From the NCBI RefSeq assembly GCF_022749495.1, contig NZ_CP094241.1:1550001-1614000 (forward strand): 64,000 bases of DNA, written 5' to 3'. Every line of letters starts with the position of its first letter. Positions within the stretch are counted from its first letter, which is position 1. The notes under the pieces are model-generated. The model searched no databases. It was not told the DNA's origin and saw only the letters and a list, made by a program, of their open reading frames with translations. Made by a program: the position numbers and the translations under genes. Source of the stretch: Neisseria macacae ATCC 33926 (GTDB lineage Bacteria > Pseudomonadota > Gammaproteobacteria > Burkholderiales > Neisseriaceae). Positions 61,501 through 64,000 of the stretch are shown here, piece by piece.

Positions 61501-61706
61501 AAGTTGATCCGATGTATGACGAAGCCGTCTCCGTCGTTCTGAAAACACGCAAAGCCAGCATTTCCGGTATCCAACGCCAATTACGCATCGGCTACAACCG
61601 CGCCGCCCGCCTGATTGACCAAATGGAAGCAGACGGCATCGTTTCGCCTGCCGAAACCAACGGCAACCGTACCGTTTTGGCGCAAAGCAGCGAACATTTG
61701 GACTAA
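58557..61706 (+). CDS. ftsK: FtsK/SpoIIIE DNA translocase with single membrane helix
   Basis: 1049 residues. One N-terminal helix only (MFWTVLIIILLCAICGVFWL), then a linker of about 550 residues rich in Pro, Glu, Ala and Gln, then the motor: Walker A 712-GTTGSGKS-719, Walker B near 834 (VVVVDEFADLM), a QMGAENLLGQGDMLFLPPG block and the C-terminal winged-helix gamma domain (YDEAVSVVLKTRKASISGIQRQLRIGYNRAARLIDQMEADGIVSP). It pumps DNA at the septum and reads KOPS-type sites. Two uptake sequences lie in the linker (about 58930 and 60210). Other Neisseria FtsK proteins have four helices; this looks like the second paralogue. Confidence 0.9.
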   Translation: MFWTVLIIILLCAICGVFWLHRKQEREWQHELARLERGMQEGKYIPNGQDADSPHQFSEDAKAAYGKTIARLRLMAARYTPQQEQLSEQPANTEHEESETGMEDIEGFFESQEVKHEYHQDADIERSSENPSAEQVPQAEPPQQHAAERKDTPYIVPFVETEEPEYIPRIVKDEGFEEITLEEATRSLNEAALQEWEEQQTVSHPAGDRNNDDGEIQPIRASVTPMKGLQIIDFNDPVLRRTRERVMAGVNGIQIPKASAPHIETVQTALRTAEREAILPVVDNLDSRAEIDVTDIRNTLARSTAARQRLAAAVAPVRDFQPQIIQNDEILANLIPASRRRTVRHAEAAAEKLARKQQSAAAQVKLSEEADLRPEQTVERSVTRKPLFPPKTLRTEPVAPPKEKAVYISRQPAPTATVVEPPEVPTVTPTPIDIPTPPSFTPPPVAPEIVDPPVARPVWEIPAFHSEVNAHVSDNPVRSIHDYLISESETEDEVAGGNVQRNAETESAHTEDTEISAFEHHQPIHHADLATGYAADDVDADSEEETGAFYKFSDDLKYPLPTTDLLLPPQFDPAATQTEEELLNNSITIEEKLAEFKVKVKVVDSYSGPVITRYEIEPDVGVRGNSVINLEKDLARSLGVASIRVVETIPGKTCMGLELPNPKRQMIRLSEIFNSPAFAESKSKLTLALGQDITGQPVVTDLGKAPHLLVAGTTGSGKSVGVNAMILSMLFKATPEDVRMIMIDPKMLELSIYEGIPHLLAPVVTDMKLAANALNWCVNEMEKRYRLMSHVGVRNLAGFNQKIMEAAAQGMKIANPFSLTPDDPEPLEKLPFIVVVVDEFADLMMTAGKKIEELIARLAQKARAAGIHLILATQRPSVDVITGLIKANIPTRIAFQVSSKIDSRTILDQMGAENLLGQGDMLFLPPGTGYPQRVHGAFASDDEVHRVVEYLKQFGEPDYIDDILMSGTTDDLPGISRSSDSEVDPMYDEAVSVVLKTRKASISGIQRQLRIGYNRAARLIDQMEADGIVSPAETNGNRTVLAQSSEHLD

Positions 61707-61843
61707 AGCCACACCAGAGCAGGGAAAAAGCCGATTGCCGTTGCAGTTTCCCCCGATTTTGGTACAATACCGCCATTCATTCTTACACAGACAAGCCGCC
61801 GAGATTTAGGCGGCTTGTATTTTTATTTTCATTTTGCGGATTT

Positions 61844-61929
61844 TATAGTGGATTAAGTTTAAACCAGTACTGTGCTGTACTGTCTTCGGGCTTCGTCGCC
61901 TTGTCCTGATTTAAACTTAATCCACTATA
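61844..61929. repeat. Shortened Correia element, 86 bp, upstream of greA
   Basis: TATAGTGGATTAAGTTTAA to TTAATCCACTATA, with the CTTCGTCGCCTTGTCCTGA block but a changed centre (CTGTGCTGTACTGTCTTCGG). It ends 58 bases before greA. Confidence 0.9.
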
Positions 61930-61987
61930 TTTACCGTGTTTTTACCAGGCAAAAGCAGTCCAAACGCTTTTGCGGAGATGACAAACC

Positions 61988-62464
61988 ATGCAAAAAATTC
62001 CATTGACCGTACGCGGCGCAGAATTGCTCAAACAAGAATTGCAACGCCTCAAAAGCATTGCCCGTCCCGAAATCATCGAAGCCATCGCCGAAGCCCGTTC
62101 GCACGGCGACTTGTCCGAAAACGCAGAATACGAAGCCGCCAAAGAAAAACAAGGCTTTATCGAAGGACGAATTTCCGAGTTGGAACACAAATTGTCCATG
62201 GCGCACATCATCAATCCCGCTGAGATCCACGCAGAAGGCAAAATCGTCTTCGGTACGACCGTAACACTGGAAGATTTGGAAACCGAAGAACACGTTACCT
62301 ATCAAATCGTCGGCGAAGACGAAGCGGACATCAAAGAAGGCAAAATCTACGTCGGCTCCCCCATTGCCCGCGCCCTAATCGGCAAAGAGGAAGGCGATGT
62401 CGCCGAAGTGCAAGCCCCCGGCGGCGTTCGCGAATACGACATTATTTCGGTTCAATATATCTGA
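61988..62464 (+). CDS. greA: Transcription elongation factor GreA
   Basis: 158 residues: coiled-coil N-terminal domain (ELLKQELQRLKSIARPEIIEAIAEARSHGDLSENAEYEAAKEKQGFIEGRI, with the catalytic acidic tip DLSENAEY) and the C-terminal FKBP-like domain (IYVGSPIARALIGKEEGDVAEVQAPGG). It rescues backtracked RNA polymerase by stimulating transcript cleavage. Complete. Confidence 0.97.
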   Translation: MQKIPLTVRGAELLKQELQRLKSIARPEIIEAIAEARSHGDLSENAEYEAAKEKQGFIEGRISELEHKLSMAHIINPAEIHAEGKIVFGTTVTLEDLETEEHVTYQIVGEDEADIKEGKIYVGSPIARALIGKEEGDVAEVQAPGGVREYDIISVQYI

Positions 62465-62497
62465 TTGCACCGAATAGCCTTGATATAAAGAGAACAG

Positions 62498-62538
62498 AGG
62501 TCGTCTGAAAACCAAGGAAAATGGTTTTCAGACGACCC
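62498..62538. terminator. Inverted uptake-sequence terminator
   Basis: AGGTCGTCTGAA (62498-62509) and TTCAGACGACCC (62527-62538), after greA. Confidence 0.8.
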
Positions 62539-62578
62539 TTCTTACAGTATTCTCCTTGAACTAAGCCGTACAAGCAAA

Positions 62579-62611
62579 AACAGCCGATACTTTCCCGTAT
62601 CGGCTGTTTCG
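62579..62611. terminator. Bidirectional hairpin terminator, greA / glgP
   Basis: AAACAGCCGATAC and GTATCGGCTGTTT form a 13-base stem, flanked by A's on the left and T's on the right, between convergent greA and glgP. Confidence 0.85.
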
Positions 62612-62629
62612 TTTACTGCTTCATTCATA

Positions 62630-64000
62630 TCAAACTAATTGGTGTTTAGGCAGCTCTTTCAAAGTCAGCGGCTCGATGTACCAGATATCGCGGCAGTAGT
62701 CGGCGATGGATCGGTCGGACGAGAAGAAGCCCATATTGGCGATGTTGATCAATGCGGATTTTCGCCATGCGGCAACATTGCGGTAGTGTTCGTCCGCTTT
62801 GTATTGCGTGTCGATGTAGCTGCGGAAATCCGCCATCAGTTGATAGAAATCGCCGTAAGGTTGCAGGACGTCGTTGTAGCGGTTCGGCTCTTCGGGGGAG
62901 AACGTGCCGCTGCTGATTTGGTTGACGACGCGGCGCAGGTCGTGATCGCGTTCGATGTAGCCCAGTGGGTCGTAGCCGTTGCGGCGGAGTTCTTCCACTT
63001 GTTCAACTGTGTTGCCGAAGATAAAGCAGTTGTCCGCGCCGACTTTTTCCAGAATTTCGACGTTCGCGCCGTCCAGCGTACCCATACAGAGCGCGCCGTT
63101 GAGGGCGAATTTCATGTTGCTGGTACCGGATGCCTCCGTGCCTGCCAATGAGATTTGTTCGTGCAAATCGGCGGCGGGGATGATGATTTGGGCGAGGCTG
63201 ACGCTGTAATTCGGGATATAGACAACTTTAATTAGGTCGCGGATGCGTTCGTCGTTGTTGATGGTTTTCGCTACATCATTAATCAGGCGGATGATTTTTT
63301 TCGCCATGTAGTAGGCGGATGCAGCTTTACCGGCAAAGATGAAAACGCGTGGCTGCCAGTCGAAATCCGGGTTTTCCAAGATTTTGTTGTAGCGGTCGAC
63401 GATGTGCATCACATTCAACGCCTGGCGTTTGTATTCGTGGATGCGTTTGATTTGAATGTCAAACAGCGCGTCTGTGTTGACCTTGATGCCCAATTCGGTT
63501 TCGATGTATTTGGCGAGGCGTTCTTTGGCGGCTTTTTTCACTGCGCCGAATTCTGCCTGCACGCTTGCATCGTCAACTTTTTCGTTGAGCTTGGTCAGAT
63601 TGTCCAAATGCAGGCGCCAGTCTTGTTCGCCCAAGTGTTTGTCGAGGAAACGGGTCAGCTCGGGGTTGGCGATGTTGATCCAGCGGCGCGGGGTTACGCC
63701 GTTGGTTACGTTGGTGAAGCGTTCGGGGAACACTTTGGCAAAGTCGGAGAAGATGGAAGTGGTCATCAGGTCGGAGTGGATTTTCGCCACGCCGTTGACT
63801 TTGTGCGAACCGATGACTGCCAGCCATGCCATGCGGACACGGCGGCCGTTGTTCTCATCGATGATGGACACGCGGCGGACGAAGTCGTCGTCGAAGTTGC
63901 CGATGGCGCGCAGGGCGTTCAGGAAGTAGGCGTTGATTTCAAAGATGATGTCCAAATGGCGCGGCAGCAGGCGGCCCATCAAATCGACCGGCCAAGTTTC
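62630..64000 (-). CDS. glgP: Glycogen/starch phosphorylase, C-terminal 457 residues (5' end beyond window)
   Basis: The frame is open to the right edge; base 64000 is the first base of a codon (ETWPVDLMGRLLPRHLDIIFEINAYFLN). Visible are VTNGVTPRRWINIANPEL, the PLP-binding region EASGTSNMKFALNGALCMGTLDGANVEI and the C-terminal RDIWYIEPL. It removes glucose units from glycogen or maltodextrin as glucose-1-phosphate. No lesion visible. Confidence 0.96.
   Translation of the reverse strand, partial: ETWPVDLMGRLLPRHLDIIFEINAYFLNALRAIGNFDDDFVRRVSIIDENNGRRVRMAWLAVIGSHKVNGVAKIHSDLMTTSIFSDFAKVFPERFTNVTNGVTPRRWINIANPELTRFLDKHLGEQDWRLHLDNLTKLNEKVDDASVQAEFGAVKKAAKERLAKYIETELGIKVNTDALFDIQIKRIHEYKRQALNVMHIVDRYNKILENPDFDWQPRVFIFAGKAASAYYMAKKIIRLINDVAKTINNDERIRDLIKVVYIPNYSVSLAQIIIPAADLHEQISLAGTEASGTSNMKFALNGALCMGTLDGANVEILEKVGADNCFIFGNTVEQVEELRRNGYDPLGYIERDHDLRRVVNQISSGTFSPEEPNRYNDVLQPYGDFYQLMADFRSYIDTQYKADEHYRNVAAWRKSALINIANMGFFSSDRSIADYCRDIWYIEPLTLKELPKHQLV

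Overview
This is a stretch of Neisseria chromosome. Dozens of copies of the 12-base DNA uptake sequence AGGTCGTCTGAA (the dialect reported for the N. mucosa / N. sicca / N. macacae group) sit between and inside genes, often as inverted pairs that act as terminators. Correia elements (TATAGTGGATTAA...TTAATCCACTATA) and dRS3/NIME repeats are also present, and these are Neisseria signatures. Gene content fits (gatCAB, FtsK, GreA, ProS, KdsA). The species call rests on the uptake-sequence dialect alone. I found no rRNA, tRNA or CRISPR array and no prophage; the only insertion sequence is one IS3-family copy.

Layout. 1-4150 (minus strand): the cell-elongation cluster mreB-mreC-mreD-mrdA, with mrdA running off the left edge. 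4375-13920: gatC, gatA and gatB, the subunits of the Glu/Asp-tRNA amidotransferase, are separated and followed by small accessory genes (secreted 161-aa protein, broken WGR-domain gene, DUF6714-like, unknown 191-aa protein, membrane protein, DUF535/VirK-like, DUF2262-like, SUFU-domain). A decayed copy of the gatB 5' end lies between gatA and gatB. 13950-18870: secreted unknowns, a ferredoxin/FAD reductase, and a DUF302-rhodanese-AhpD-like set divergent from an AraC regulator. 18990-25150: rlmJ, a lipoprotein, fbp, argB, an M14 carboxypeptidase, lgt and a 48-residue protein ending in CCGACGG. 25560-30680: a zinc-less sirtuin with alaA, an IS3-family element, glyA and an unknown.

30810-36770: a SotB-like exporter, a three-gene inner-membrane iron-uptake operon (DUF3649, PepSY, DUF3325) and a TonB-dependent siderophore receptor. 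37180-44960: YidB-like, DedA, hda with a HAD phosphatase, a TonB C-terminal domain protein, cutA, panD, kdsA, two periplasmic proteins and S-formylglutathione hydrolase. 44957-45405: an AT-rich gene-free spacer with several DnaA-box-like sites. 45406-50560: proS and the ubiU-ubiV-ubiT operon for oxygen-independent ubiquinone synthesis, preceded by a well-placed FNR-type promoter. 50770-58420: dinB, an APS reductase, alpha-carbonic anhydrase, an OFA-family transporter, a CbiM-like permease and several AT-rich orphan genes. 58557-64000: a large FtsK, greA and the 3' part of glgP, cut by the right edge.

The most noteworthy items are the interrupted gatCAB locus with its gatB remnant and immunity-like genes, the DnaA-box cluster upstream of proS, the FNR promoter of ubiUVT, the small Cys/Gly-tailed protein after lgt, the zinc-less sirtuin, and the intact rod-shape cluster.
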